64,000 nt of DNA, taken from assembly GCF_018492665.1 (NCBI RefSeq), contig NZ_JAFVME010000010.1:355306-419305 (forward strand), given 5' to 3'. Below the pieces are notes generated by a model that saw only the letters and a list, made by a program, of their open reading frames with translations, did no database searches and was not told the DNA's origin. A program made the position numbers and the translations under genes. The first letter of the stretch is position 1, and every line of letters begins with the position of its first letter. Source of the stretch: Pedobacter sp. B4-66. GTDB lineage: Bacteria; Bacteroidota; Bacteroidia; Sphingobacteriales; Sphingobacteriaceae. Below are positions 8,788 to 18,000 of the stretch, piece after piece.

Positions 8788-8807
8788 TAAAAATAACTTA
8801 TTATAAC

Positions 8808-10436
8808 ATGCTTAAAGGATTTTTTAACGTACCAGCTCCTGTAAATGAACCCATTTTGGGTTATGCACCAGGAAGTAAAGAACGTGAACTTTTGATGGCT
8901 GCTTTAGCCGATGCCCGTTCCAAACAGATTGAAATACCTATGTATATTGGTGTTGAGGAAGTGCATACAGAAGTTAAAGGAAAGGTTACCCCTCCGCACG
9001 ATCACCAACATGTATTGGGCAAATATAGTATTGGAAATAAACACCATGTAAAGCAAGCTATTGATGCTGCTTTGGCAGCTAAGGCTGACTGGGAGAATTT
9101 AGCATGGGAACATCGTGCTGCAATTTTCCTGAAGGCTGCTGACCTAATTGCTGGCCCTTATCGTTATAAATTAAATGCGGCTACAATGCTTGGGCAGTCA
9201 AAAAATGCTTACCAGGCAGAGATTGATGCAGCATGTGAGTTGATCGATTTTCTTCGTTTCAACGTTAGCTATATGGCTGAAATCTATAAGCAACAACCTC
9301 CTGTTTCTCCTAAAGGATCGTGGAACAGAGTGGAACAACGCCCATTAGAAGGTTTTGTGTTTGCTTTAACTCCTTTTAACTTTACTGCCATTGCTGGAAA
9401 TCTTCCTACATCAGCTGCCATGATGGGTAATGTTGTAGTATGGAAGCCGGCAGATACTCAAATTTTTGCTGCCAATGTTTTAATGCAGATTTTTAGAGAA
9501 GCCGGATTACCAGATGGAGTTATCAACCTTGTTTATGTTGATGGACCTGAGGCTGGCGAAGTGATCTTTAGTCACCCTGATTTTGCAGGAATTCACTTTA
9601 CAGGTTCTACCGCTGTTTTCCAAAACATCTGGAAAACTATTGGTAATAACATTCATAAATTTAAAACTTATCCTCGTATTGTTGGAGAAACCGGCGGTAA
9701 GGATTTTATCCTTGTTCATGGTTCTGCAGAGCCTGAAATTTCGAGCACGGCAATTATTCGTGGTGCTTTTGAATACCAAGGTCAGAAATGTTCTGCTGCT
9801 TCACGTGTGTATATTTCAAAAACAGTATGGCCAGAGATTAAGCAACTAATGCTTCGCGATCTGGCTACCTTTAAAATGGGTGGAACTGAAGATTTCAGCA
9901 ATTTTATTAACGCGGTTATCGACGAAAAGTCTTTTAATAAATTAGCTAAATATATTGATGCAGCTAAAGCAGATAAATCTGTAGAGATTATTGCCGGTGG
10001 AAATTACGATAAGTCTAAAGGTTACTTTATTGAACCGACAGTGCTTGTTGTTAAAGATCCGAAATATACTACAATGTGTGAAGAGCTTTTCGGTCCTGTT
10101 TTAACTATTTATGTTTACGAGGATAAAGATTTCGATAAGGTTTTAGACATCATAGATACCACTTCTATTTATGCTTTAACAGGAGCTATTATTGCTCAGG
10201 ATCGTTACGCTATAGAAAAAGCTACTCATCGTTTAAGAAATGCTGCAGGTAATTTCTATATCAATGATAAATGTACTGGTGCAGTTGTTGGTCAACAACC
10301 TTTTGGCGGCGCCAGAGGATCAGGCACAAATGATAAAGCCGGATCAATGATCAACTTGTTACGTTGGGTTTCTCCACGTACTATTAAGGAAACATTTGAT
10401 CCGCCAAAGGATTATCGTTACCCATTTTTAGGATAA
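8808..10436 (+). CDS. pruA: L-glutamate gamma-semialdehyde dehydrogenase (P5C dehydrogenase)
   Basis: A 542-residue aldehyde dehydrogenase of the single-domain P5CDH type, which oxidises glutamate semialdehyde to glutamate with NAD+, the last step of proline catabolism. The catalytic Cys328 lies in YQGQKCSAASRVY and the general base Glu294 in VGETGGKDF; the NAD-binding block FTGSTAVF is at 264-271. It is cytosolic and not fused to proline dehydrogenase, as is normal for this phylum. It has its own promoter box and a strong terminator, so it is monocistronic. Confidence 0.97.
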   Translation: MLKGFFNVPAPVNEPILGYAPGSKERELLMAALADARSKQIEIPMYIGVEEVHTEVKGKVTPPHDHQHVLGKYSIGNKHHVKQAIDAALAAKADWENLAWEHRAAIFLKAADLIAGPYRYKLNAATMLGQSKNAYQAEIDAACELIDFLRFNVSYMAEIYKQQPPVSPKGSWNRVEQRPLEGFVFALTPFNFTAIAGNLPTSAAMMGNVVVWKPADTQIFAANVLMQIFREAGLPDGVINLVYVDGPEAGEVIFSHPDFAGIHFTGSTAVFQNIWKTIGNNIHKFKTYPRIVGETGGKDFILVHGSAEPEISSTAIIRGAFEYQGQKCSAASRVYISKTVWPEIKQLMLRDLATFKMGGTEDFSNFINAVIDEKSFNKLAKYIDAAKADKSVEIIAGGNYDKSKGYFIEPTVLVVKDPKYTTMCEELFGPVLTIYVYEDKDFDKVLDIIDTTSIYALTGAIIAQDRYAIEKATHRLRNAAGNFYINDKCTGAVVGQQPFGGARGSGTNDKAGSMINLLRWVSPRTIKETFDPPKDYRYPFLG

Positions 10437-10440
10437 TAAA

Positions 10441-10471
10441 AAACTCCCGGCTCATCGCCGGGAGTTTTTTA
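10441..10471. terminator. strong rho-independent terminator, both directions
   Basis: An 11-bp stem AAACTCCCGGC / GCCGGGAGTTT with a 5-nt loop is flanked by six Ts on each strand. It ends pruA and also faces the 3' end of the carbonic anhydrase gene. Confidence 0.95.
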
Positions 10472-10530
10472 TTTATTGATTAAATCAGCATTCTGCTTAA
10501 TCGGGAAATTACCTTCTCAATGAAGAATAA

Positions 10531-11202
10531 TTATTTTCCTGTATTCATTTTAAACACTGGAGAAATATCATCCGCCGCTGATGCACTTACCTGCAAATCC
10601 TTAATCAATCCGGTTTCGAGACTATACACCCAAGCGTGAACAGAAAGTTCCTGCCCTGAAGCCCATGCATTTTGCACAATAGAAGTACTCATAACATTTG
10701 CAGCACCTTCTATTGCATTGAGTTCAACCAAACGATTAGATCTCTTTTTAGGATCCTTAATTGTTTGCATCTCACGTTCGTGCATTCGGATAACGTCTTT
10801 GATATTCCTTAACCAATTGTCAATCAAACCGACCTGTTTATCACCCAAAGCAGCATTTACACCACCGCAACCATAATGGCCGCACACAATAACATGCTTT
10901 ACTTTTAATACATTAACAGAATAATCCAGTACACTCAGCATATTCATATCTGTATGCGCAACCACATTTGCAATGTTACGGTGTACAAAGATATCACCAG
11001 GCATGGTATTGGTAATTTGATTAGCTGGCACACGGCTGTCAGAACATCCAATCCAAAGAACAGGAGGAGCCTGTCCCGCAGAAAGTCTGTCGAAAAATGT
11101 TGGATCCTCCTTAAGCGTATCCGCTACCCAATCCTTATTCCCCTGTAATAATCCTTCGTATGTTATTTCTTTTGAATCTTGTTTTTCTAATTTCGCGCAC
11201 AT
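10531..11202 (-). CDS. beta-class carbonic anhydrase
   Basis: A 223-residue zinc enzyme that interconverts CO2 and bicarbonate. Zinc ligands are visible as Cys53 and Asp55 in CSDSRVP and His109 and Cys112 in GHYGCGG, the beta-class signature. There is no signal peptide, so it is cytosolic. It starts 6 bp after the stop of a SulP-type transporter gene, so the two are cotranscribed. The pairing suggests that bicarbonate brought in by the transporter is used or converted by this enzyme, for example for carboxylases; this is inference. Confidence 0.96.
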   Translation of the reverse strand: MCAKLEKQDSKEITYEGLLQGNKDWVADTLKEDPTFFDRLSAGQAPPVLWIGCSDSRVPANQITNTMPGDIFVHRNIANVVAHTDMNMLSVLDYSVNVLKVKHVIVCGHYGCGGVNAALGDKQVGLIDNWLRNIKDVIRMHEREMQTIKDPKKRSNRLVELNAIEGAANVMSTSIVQNAWASGQELSVHAWVYSLETGLIKDLQVSASAADDISPVFKMNTGK

Positions 11203-11208
11203 AATAAT

Positions 11209-12813
11209 TTAATTATTAATTTCTTCAATTACTTTATTGTTTAATTTAGGTACGGTATATTGTTGTTTGATATTTTCCAAAACTACAATAATACCTTTAG
11301 TATAAGCATTGTGCTTATAATTAAAAATGGTTTCCAATACATCTGGATCTATGTACCTTGAATTAGATCCATCAATGATTACATTGGTTTCTTTAGGGAT
11401 TTTATTTAATACTACCTGGATGGCTGCCTTATTTAAGAAAGACACTTCTTCGGCTAATTTTATTCTTAAATTCTTTTTATTACCCTCTTCCTGTATTTTA
11501 TAGAAATATGGATTCCGCATATTGGTACGCAATAAATAGAATATTGAGAATAACATACCTATAGCAACACCTTTTAGTAAATCTGTTAACAAAACAGCTA
11601 CAATAGTAATTACAAATGGTACGAACTGATCCCAACCTTTATGGTACATGTGCTTAAATAATGCTATACGCGCCAATTTATAACCTGTTACTAATAGGAT
11701 TGCAGCCAAACACGCCAAAGGGATCATATTTATAATACCCGGTATAAAAAGCAATGACAAAAGTAACCACACACCATGAAAAATAGCGGACATTTTGGTT
11801 CTTCCACCAGCATTTACGTTGGCAGAGCTTCTTACAATTACAGATGTTAAAGGCAATCCACCTAGCAAACCACTAACCATGTTTCCTGTACCTTGGGCAA
11901 CTAACTCTCTATTTGTTGGCGACACGCGTTTAATCGGGTCTATTTTATCTATAGCTTCAATGCTTAAAAGAGTTTCAAGACTTGCAACTACAGCAATTGT
12001 GGCAGCAACAACCCAAACTTTTCCATTCAATATCTGTGAAAAATCTGGTGCGGCAAATAAACCTGTAAATTCAGACCAACTGTTTACAACAGGTATCTCC
12101 ACCATTTGTTTTGCTGTCAAAGCATATTGACCGCCTTGAAACACAATAGTAAGCACAACTCCTATTACCACTACCACCAAAGGAGCAGGAACAACACTTA
12201 ACTTTTTAAATTTTGGCCATAAAATTAATACGGCTATCGACAATCCACTGATTATAATGGCAGCCAAACTGAAATGACTTAATGCTCCACCAATGGCAGA
12301 AAAAGTATTTTCATTGTCTTTCTGAAAAAAGCTTTCATCACCAAAAAAATCTGAATCCACGCCGAGCGCATGGGGAAGCTGTTTTAGTATCAGCGTTAAT
12401 CCGATTGCTGCCAGCATCCCTTCAATTACGCTTGATGGAAAATAATTACCGATAGTTCCTCCTTTTAACAATCCAAGTATAACTTGCATTGCACCTGCCA
12501 GAACTACAGCAAGTAAAAATATCTCATAACCACCTAGCTGACCAATTGCTCCCAGAACTATTGCAGTTAACCCGGCAGCTGGACCGCTAACGCTTAATTG
12601 CGACCCACTTAAGGAAGCAACCACAACACCACCGACTATACCTGTTATAAGACCCGCAAACAGAGGTGCGCCAGAAGCTAAAGCGATCCCTAAACATAAG
12701 GGAAGGGCCACGAGAAAGACCACAACACTGGATGGCAAATCACGCTTTAAATTCTTTTTTAATATATATTTCTTCACTTCCAATCTTGAAAAGACTGAGT
12801 TTCCACTTTGCAT
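11209..12813 (-). CDS. SulP family anion transporter with STAS domain (probable bicarbonate/sulfate carrier)
   Basis: A 534-residue inner-membrane protein. The SulP signature is in the first helices (LPSSVVVFLVALPLCLGIAL), followed by ten or more membrane segments through about residue 420 and a C-terminal STAS domain (about 440-534, VIIDGSNSRYIDPD). SulP proteins move sulfate, bicarbonate or dicarboxylates. The immediate downstream carbonic anhydrase favours bicarbonate, as for BicA-type carriers, but the substrate cannot be read from sequence alone. It is the first gene of the pair. Confidence 0.92.
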   Translation of the reverse strand: MQSGNSVFSRLEVKKYILKKNLKRDLPSSVVVFLVALPLCLGIALASGAPLFAGLITGIVGGVVVASLSGSQLSVSGPAAGLTAIVLGAIGQLGGYEIFLLAVVLAGAMQVILGLLKGGTIGNYFPSSVIEGMLAAIGLTLILKQLPHALGVDSDFFGDESFFQKDNENTFSAIGGALSHFSLAAIIISGLSIAVLILWPKFKKLSVVPAPLVVVVIGVVLTIVFQGGQYALTAKQMVEIPVVNSWSEFTGLFAAPDFSQILNGKVWVVAATIAVVASLETLLSIEAIDKIDPIKRVSPTNRELVAQGTGNMVSGLLGGLPLTSVIVRSSANVNAGGRTKMSAIFHGVWLLLSLLFIPGIINMIPLACLAAILLVTGYKLARIALFKHMYHKGWDQFVPFVITIVAVLLTDLLKGVAIGMLFSIFYLLRTNMRNPYFYKIQEEGNKKNLRIKLAEEVSFLNKAAIQVVLNKIPKETNVIIDGSNSRYIDPDVLETIFNYKHNAYTKGIIVVLENIKQQYTVPKLNNKVIEEINN

Positions 12814-12889
12814 AAAACTATGTTTTAATCTATTAAACTAATTATAAAAATTGCGCAACAACCCACTAAAGATAGTTGCACCTGATAAT

Positions 12890-13228
12890 TTAGCTCAAGT
12901 TAGGAGGCGGTGTAGGAACCGACGGATGGAATGGATCGAAATACCTTTTGAAATGATCTATAAAACTATTTTTGATTCCATAAAAATGGAGTACTGACGA
13001 TGATACATAGTCATGCTGAAAGTCTACCTTATAATCGAAGAATTTCACTTTGGCTTTACCAGCATCTCCATCAGTGCTGTGCTCGGCTTCAATTTGCATA
13101 ATTACAGAAATCATTATGTTCTTGTCAATATGACTGAAAAATACCGGTGCACCCGAAATAATCATCTTCGCAGAGAAGATACTTAAGAAGGTAACAACAA
13201 TTAATAAACGGTATTTTCTTATAAACAT
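12890..13228 (-). CDS. small exported protein of unknown function, 112 aa
   Basis: An N-terminal hydrophobic helix (about 8-29) follows a basic start and could be a signal peptide or membrane anchor. The rest is a polar domain with a proline-rich C-terminus (PFHPSVPTPPPNLS). I recognise no family. It lies 76 bp upstream of the SulP-carbonic anhydrase pair in the same direction and has a good promoter of its own, so it may be part of that transcription unit. No terminator separates them. Confidence 0.65.
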   Translation of the reverse strand: MFIRKYRLLIVVTFLSIFSAKMIISGAPVFFSHIDKNIMISVIMQIEAEHSTDGDAGKAKVKFFDYKVDFQHDYVSSSVLHFYGIKNSFIDHFKRYFDPFHPSVPTPPPNLS

Positions 13229-13255
13229 TTGGCTTTACGCTTTTCCGTAACTGTT

Positions 13256-13287
13256 CAAAAATAGCTCCAAACATCCCTTAATTACAA
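13256..13287 (-). promoter_or_regulatory. promoter for the 112-aa gene and possibly SulP-carbonic anhydrase
   Basis: On the minus strand TTG (13287-13285), 21 nt, TATTTTTG (13263-13256). The box ends 27 nt before the ATG at 13228. Confidence 0.5.
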
Positions 13288-13425
13288 ATTATCATGTAAA
13301 AAAAATGTAATTTAGTTGTTGCCGTTCCATGTTTTCTCCTCTTATTTTTTAAAAAATAGACTCATTTTAAAGAAAAATGCTTCATTTACCGTAATTTAGG
13401 CGATCAAAAATTCTTTTACTTATTC

Positions 13426-14661
13426 ATGAAAAAAATACTGTTAAGCCTGATTTTTCTTTATCCGGTTATCCTTTTTGCCCAAAGCAATAATGCTCCATCG
13501 ACTTATGACCCTCATGAGATTGCGATTACAGGATATCTGCAAACACAATTTCAGAAAGCTCAGTCTCCGGGGATTTCTTCTTTTTCGGGTGGAGACTTCT
13601 CTAAGAACTCTGACAATCGTTTTATGATTCGTCGAGGTCGTTTAAAGATTGACAGGGCTGACAAGTATTCAAGCATTGTCTTTCAAATTGATGCGACGCA
13701 AAATGGGATTCAGTTGATGGATGCTTTCATACAGCTACACCAACCCGATTCCAAAGTATTATTACTAACTGCAGGTTTGTTCAACCGTCCTTTTGGCCAT
13801 TCAATTGTTTATTCTTCGGGATATAGAGATTTCCCTGAGAGAGCTAGAGTTTTCCAAACCCTTATGCCCAGGGAGCGTGATATTGGCGCAATGGTTACCT
13901 ATCATCCAAAGGGTCCATTTAAGTTTATAACTGCTGAGTTAGCGGTAGTAAATGGAAGTGGTTATAATGCTAGAGACTATGACTCAAGAAAGGATATAAT
14001 TGGAAACCTGGGCTTTAAGTTTGATAGCCTGGCAAATAAAAAGCTTCATCTAGGTTTTGGCGGATCTATCTATGAAGGGTCCGTGCGCAGCGATACAGAA
14101 AGTTATTACTCTCCTGATGGGGTAGGATTCAAAAAAAACACCAGTTCTGATAATGTTGGTTACTTTGGTAAACGCGAATACTATGGCGCAAATTTACAGC
14201 TTCAATATGACAATACTTTTGGCAGAACCATCTTTAAAGCTGAATACATCCAAGGTACTCAACCAGGTGTAGCTGCATCTACCGGTGTGCTTGGCCCTGT
14301 AGCCAGTACTAGTTTCTCTACACAGCCTGCTACAGATTTATACCTTCGCGAGTTTTCGGGTAGTTATTTGTGGTTAACCCAACAAATTGCCAATAGTAAC
14401 TTTACTGCACTATTGTCTTATGACATCTATGATCCGAACAGGAAGGTAAGTGCGATGGAAATTGGTACTGCAGGTAATAATACTACTGCAGGCGATATTA
14501 AATATAGTACTCTTGGTTATGGCCTTACTTATCTAATAAATTCAAGATTTAAACTTACATTGTACAACGAGCATGTTGTAAACGAAGCTACTACATTGAC
14601 AGGTTATACTGCCGATTTAAAAGATGATGTATTTACTACCCGATTGCAATATCGCTGGTAA
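13426..14661 (+). CDS. outer-membrane porin, OprO/OprP-like
   Basis: The 411-residue product has a signal peptide (cut after about residue 19, LFAQ) and a beta-barrel pattern ending in aromatic LQYRW. The block FMIRRGRLKIDR and the GLFNRPFGH turn match phosphate-selective porin O/P-like proteins. Substrate selectivity is unknown. It is divergent from the 112-aa gene with 197 bp between starts and is followed after 24 bp by the acyl-CoA carboxylase gene, possibly cotranscribed. Confidence 0.85.
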   Translation: MKKILLSLIFLYPVILFAQSNNAPSTYDPHEIAITGYLQTQFQKAQSPGISSFSGGDFSKNSDNRFMIRRGRLKIDRADKYSSIVFQIDATQNGIQLMDAFIQLHQPDSKVLLLTAGLFNRPFGHSIVYSSGYRDFPERARVFQTLMPRERDIGAMVTYHPKGPFKFITAELAVVNGSGYNARDYDSRKDIIGNLGFKFDSLANKKLHLGFGGSIYEGSVRSDTESYYSPDGVGFKKNTSSDNVGYFGKREYYGANLQLQYDNTFGRTIFKAEYIQGTQPGVAASTGVLGPVASTSFSTQPATDLYLREFSGSYLWLTQQIANSNFTALLSYDIYDPNRKVSAMEIGTAGNNTTAGDIKYSTLGYGLTYLINSRFKLTLYNEHVVNEATTLTGYTADLKDDVFTTRLQYRW

Positions 14662-14685
14662 AAATTAAAATTATTTGCGTTTAAA

Positions 14686-16227
14686 ATGAAGAATAAAATA
14701 GATGTACTTCAGGACAAAATAAAGGAAGCGAATGAAGGTGGTGGAGCAGCAAGAATTCAAAGCCAACATAAAAAAGGTAAATTAACTGCCAGAGAACGTA
14801 TTCATTTTTTATTGGACGAAAATTCTTTTGAGGAAATTGGCATGATGGTTACCCATAGAAGTGTCGATTTTGGAATGGAACGCGAAAAATATTTAGGCGA
14901 TGGTGTAGTAACTGGCTATGGCAACATCAATGGCAGGCTAGTTTATGTATTTTCTCAGGATTTCACGGTTTTTGGAGGTTCTCTTTCTGAAACTCATGCT
15001 GAAAAGATCTGTAAGATAATGGACATGGCCATGAAAAATGGAGCTCCTGTAATTGGCCTAAATGATAGCGGAGGCGCAAGGATACAGGAAGGCGTAGTTT
15101 CATTAGGCGGTTATGCTGATATATTTTATAGAAACGTTCAAGCATCGGGGGTTGTTCCCCAGCTTTCGGCTATAATGGGCCCATGTGCAGGCGGAGCCGT
15201 TTATTCGCCAGCTATTACAGACTTTATCCTGATGGTAGAGAACACCTCTTATATGTTTGTTACAGGACCAAATGTAGTAAAGACTGTAACCCATGAAGAA
15301 GTAAGTTCTGAAGAACTTGGTGGTGCATCTACTCATGCTACAAAATCGGGCGTTACTCATTTTGCTTGTTCAAATGAACTCGATGCCATCAATCATGTTA
15401 AGAGGTTATTAAGTTATATGCCACAAAATTGCGAGGAAATCCCTACGCAATTGCCATACACTTTAAGTGATGAAAATCGCCTATCTCTTAATACAATTAT
15501 GCCTGAGAATTCAAATCAGCCATATGATGTAAGATCTGTAATAGGTGAAGTAACAGATGCAGATAGCTTCCTTGAAGTACATAAAGATTATGCTGAAAAC
15601 ATTGTAGTAGGCTTTGCTCGTCTGGCTGGAAGAAGTATAGGAATTGTAGCTAATCAACCAGCTTATCTTGCCGGGGTATTGGACAATCATGCTTCAACTA
15701 AGGCAGCTAGATTCGTCCGCTTTTGTGACTGTTTTAACATCCCATTGCTCGTTTTTGAGGATGTCCCTGGTTTTTTACCTGGCACAGATCAAGAGTGGAA
15801 TGGAATCATTACCAATGGTGCTAAATTATTATATGCTTTTAGTGAAGCAACAGTACCTAGAATTACTGTAATTACCAGAAAAGCCTACGGAGGTGCATAT
15901 GATGTAATGAACTCTAAACATATTGGAGCCGACTTAAATTATGCATGGCCTACTGCTGAAATTGCTGTTATGGGTGCTAAAGGAGCTGCCGAAATCATCT
16001 TTAAAAAAGAAATTATCTCTGCAGAGCACCCTGAAGAAAAATGGTTGGAAAAAGAAAAATTATATTCGGACATTTTCGCAAATCCTTATAGGGCTGCAGA
16101 ACGTGGTTTTGTGGATGAAGTGATTGAACCGGCACAAACCAGAGCTAAGCTAATAAAGGCTTTTAAGATGCTGGAGAATAAAGTAGTTAATACACCTCGT
16201 AAAAAACACGGAAATATCCCTTTATAA
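14686..16227 (+). CDS. acyl-CoA carboxylase carboxyltransferase subunit (PccB/MmdA type)
   Basis: A 513-residue biotin-dependent carboxyltransferase of the propionyl-CoA carboxylase beta / methylmalonyl-CoA decarboxylase alpha family. Recognisable blocks are GKLTARERI near 26-34, the acyl-CoA binding NDSGGARIQEGV, MGPCAGGAVYSPA and the C-terminal AYGGAYDVM with MGAKGAAEI. It transfers a carboxyl group between carboxybiotin and propionyl- or methylmalonyl-CoA. No biotin carboxylase or carrier gene is adjacent, so the partner subunits are encoded elsewhere. Confidence 0.93.
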   Translation: MKNKIDVLQDKIKEANEGGGAARIQSQHKKGKLTARERIHFLLDENSFEEIGMMVTHRSVDFGMEREKYLGDGVVTGYGNINGRLVYVFSQDFTVFGGSLSETHAEKICKIMDMAMKNGAPVIGLNDSGGARIQEGVVSLGGYADIFYRNVQASGVVPQLSAIMGPCAGGAVYSPAITDFILMVENTSYMFVTGPNVVKTVTHEEVSSEELGGASTHATKSGVTHFACSNELDAINHVKRLLSYMPQNCEEIPTQLPYTLSDENRLSLNTIMPENSNQPYDVRSVIGEVTDADSFLEVHKDYAENIVVGFARLAGRSIGIVANQPAYLAGVLDNHASTKAARFVRFCDCFNIPLLVFEDVPGFLPGTDQEWNGIITNGAKLLYAFSEATVPRITVITRKAYGGAYDVMNSKHIGADLNYAWPTAEIAVMGAKGAAEIIFKKEIISAEHPEEKWLEKEKLYSDIFANPYRAAERGFVDEVIEPAQTRAKLIKAFKMLENKVVNTPRKKHGNIPL

Positions 16228-16246
16228 ATAAAGCTTAGTTGTAGTG

Positions 16247-16666
16247 ATGCAAGAAATTCAAATTGAGCAAATTAGGCCGGATTTAACATGGAGGATAAGG
16301 CATGAGGTAATGTACCCAGGCTTACCATTTGATACCATAAAATTAGCTAATGATGATGAAGGAATCCATTTTGGATTGTTTGCCGGCAATAAATTAACTT
16401 CTGTAGTTTCTTTATTTAATAAAGGTAACATTTATCAATTCAGAAAATTTGCAACTCTTGCTGAATCACAAGGAAAAGGCTATGGTTCGTTGCTATTGGA
16501 TCACATCATCAACTACGTTAAAACTTTTGATGCGGTAAAACTATGGTGTAATGCACGGGTTTCGGCTATCCCCTTTTATAACAAATTCGGTTTCATTGAA
16601 ACTGATAAAGTTTCTACCAACAATGGCATTGACTTTGTCATTATGGAGTTAGAACTCAATAATTAA
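16247..16666 (+). CDS. GNAT family N-acetyltransferase
   Basis: A 139-residue GNAT-fold protein with the acetyl-CoA binding motif A near residues 79-88 (RKFATLAESQGKGYGSLLL, the QGKGYG loop) and the late FYNKFGFIETD strand-turn typical of the fold. The acceptor is unknown. ATG at 16247 was preferred to GTG at 16244. It follows the carboxylase gene after 19 bp, so cotranscription is likely. Confidence 0.88.
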   Translation: MQEIQIEQIRPDLTWRIRHEVMYPGLPFDTIKLANDDEGIHFGLFAGNKLTSVVSLFNKGNIYQFRKFATLAESQGKGYGSLLLDHIINYVKTFDAVKLWCNARVSAIPFYNKFGFIETDKVSTNNGIDFVIMELELNN

Positions 16667-16667
16667 C

Positions 16668-16697
16668 TTGGTGCTTAGGCAGTAGTTTATATATTTG
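16668..16697 (+). promoter_or_regulatory. promoter of the M42 peptidase gene
   Basis: TTG (16668-16670), 19 nt, TATATTTG (16690-16697); the ATG lies 20 nt downstream. Both elements and the spacing fit the Bacteroidota consensus. Confidence 0.7.
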
Positions 16698-16717
16698 TTT
16701 AGAATAAATTTAATACA

Positions 16718-17833
16718 ATGGCAAAGAAAAAAGAAGACAAAAAGAAGCACGTAAGTGTAGTAAATAAAAAATCGCTTCAATTTTTTGAAAAATATATCAA
16801 TAACCCATCTCCAACAGGTTTCGAATACCCTGGTCAAAAATTATGGCTGGATTATTTAAAACCATACATAGATGAAAGTTTTATCGATAATTACGGAACT
16901 GCAGTTGGTGTGATTAACCCAAAAGCAGATTTCAAAGTAGTTATTGAAGCTCATGCTGATGAAATCTCCTGGTTTGTAAACTATATAACTCCAGATGGCC
17001 TGATTTATGTGATCCGGAATGGAGGTTCAGATCATCAAATAGCTCCCTCTAAGCGAGTAAATATCCATACTGACAAAGGAATGGTTAAAGCTGTTTTTGG
17101 ATGGCCTGCTATTCACACCCGTAATGGTGGTGAAAAAGAGGAGGCTCCTGCATTAAAGAATATTTTCCTTGACTGCGGGTGTACAACCAAAGAGGAAGTG
17201 GAGAAACTTGGAGTTCATGTAGGTTGTGTAATTACCTATGAGGATGAATTTATGATTTTAAACGACCGCTATTATGTTGGTCGTGCGCTTGATAACAGAG
17301 CCGGTGGATTTATGATTGCTGAGGTTGCTAGACTACTTCAAGAAAATAAAAAGAAATTACCTTTTGGGCTTTACATCGTAAACTCTGTACAAGAAGAAAT
17401 TGGGCTTAGAGGTGCTGAAATGATAGCTCACAGAATTAAGCCTAATGTGGCTATTATTACTGATGTTACCCATGACACCACTACTCCAATGATCAGTAAA
17501 ATTACTCAGGGGGATTTAGCATGTGGTAAAGGTCCGGTTGTTTCTTATGCCCCTGCTGTTCAAACAAACTTAAACAAGTTACTTATTGAAACTGCTGAGA
17601 AAAACGACATTCCTTTTCAACGTCAGGCTTCATCTCGTTCAACCGGTACTGATACTGATGCTTTTGCTTATTCTAACGGAGGAGTACCTTCTGCATTGAT
17701 TTCTCTTCCTTTAAGATATATGCATACCACAGTTGAAATGATTCATAAAGATGATGTTGATAATGTTATTAATTTAATTTATCATTCATTATTGAACATT
17801 AAAAAAGATCACGATTTTACTTATTCCAAGTAA
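16718..17833 (+). CDS. M42 family metallopeptidase (FrvX/endoglucanase-type aminopeptidase)
   Basis: A 371-residue cytosolic di-metal aminopeptidase. Metal ligands and catalytic residues are visible: His79 and Asp81 in EAHADEIS, Asp192 in RALDNRAGG, Glu226-Glu227 in VQEEIGLRG, Asp249 in ITDVTHD, and a late His in RYMHTTVEM. A lysine-rich N-terminal leader (residues 1-18) precedes the domain. Substrate peptides are unknown. It has its own promoter and terminator. Confidence 0.93.
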   Translation: MAKKKEDKKKHVSVVNKKSLQFFEKYINNPSPTGFEYPGQKLWLDYLKPYIDESFIDNYGTAVGVINPKADFKVVIEAHADEISWFVNYITPDGLIYVIRNGGSDHQIAPSKRVNIHTDKGMVKAVFGWPAIHTRNGGEKEEAPALKNIFLDCGCTTKEEVEKLGVHVGCVITYEDEFMILNDRYYVGRALDNRAGGFMIAEVARLLQENKKKLPFGLYIVNSVQEEIGLRGAEMIAHRIKPNVAIITDVTHDTTTPMISKITQGDLACGKGPVVSYAPAVQTNLNKLLIETAEKNDIPFQRQASSRSTGTDTDAFAYSNGGVPSALISLPLRYMHTTVEMIHKDDVDNVINLIYHSLLNIKKDHDFTYSK

Positions 17834-17853
17834 ATTTCAATAACTTATTCTTT

Positions 17854-17889
17854 AAGCGTGCCCGGTAATTCCAGGCACGCTTTTCTTTT
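17854..17889 (+). terminator. rho-independent terminator after the M42 gene
   Basis: A 9-bp stem AAGCGTGCC / GGCACGCTT with an 11-nt loop is followed by a T-rich run on the plus strand. Confidence 0.85.
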
Positions 17890-18000
17890 GTTTGTATTTC
17901 GGTGGCTTTTCTTACTTTTATAAAACATGACACCAATTGTGGCAAGATTATGGTAAGTCAAATGCAGAAATAAAATACTAAAAGAAAACTATCCTTTCCT

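Noticed and set aside
16649..16837. Minus-strand frame overlapping the M42 start
   Set aside because: It is antisense to a well-supported gene and has no coding features.
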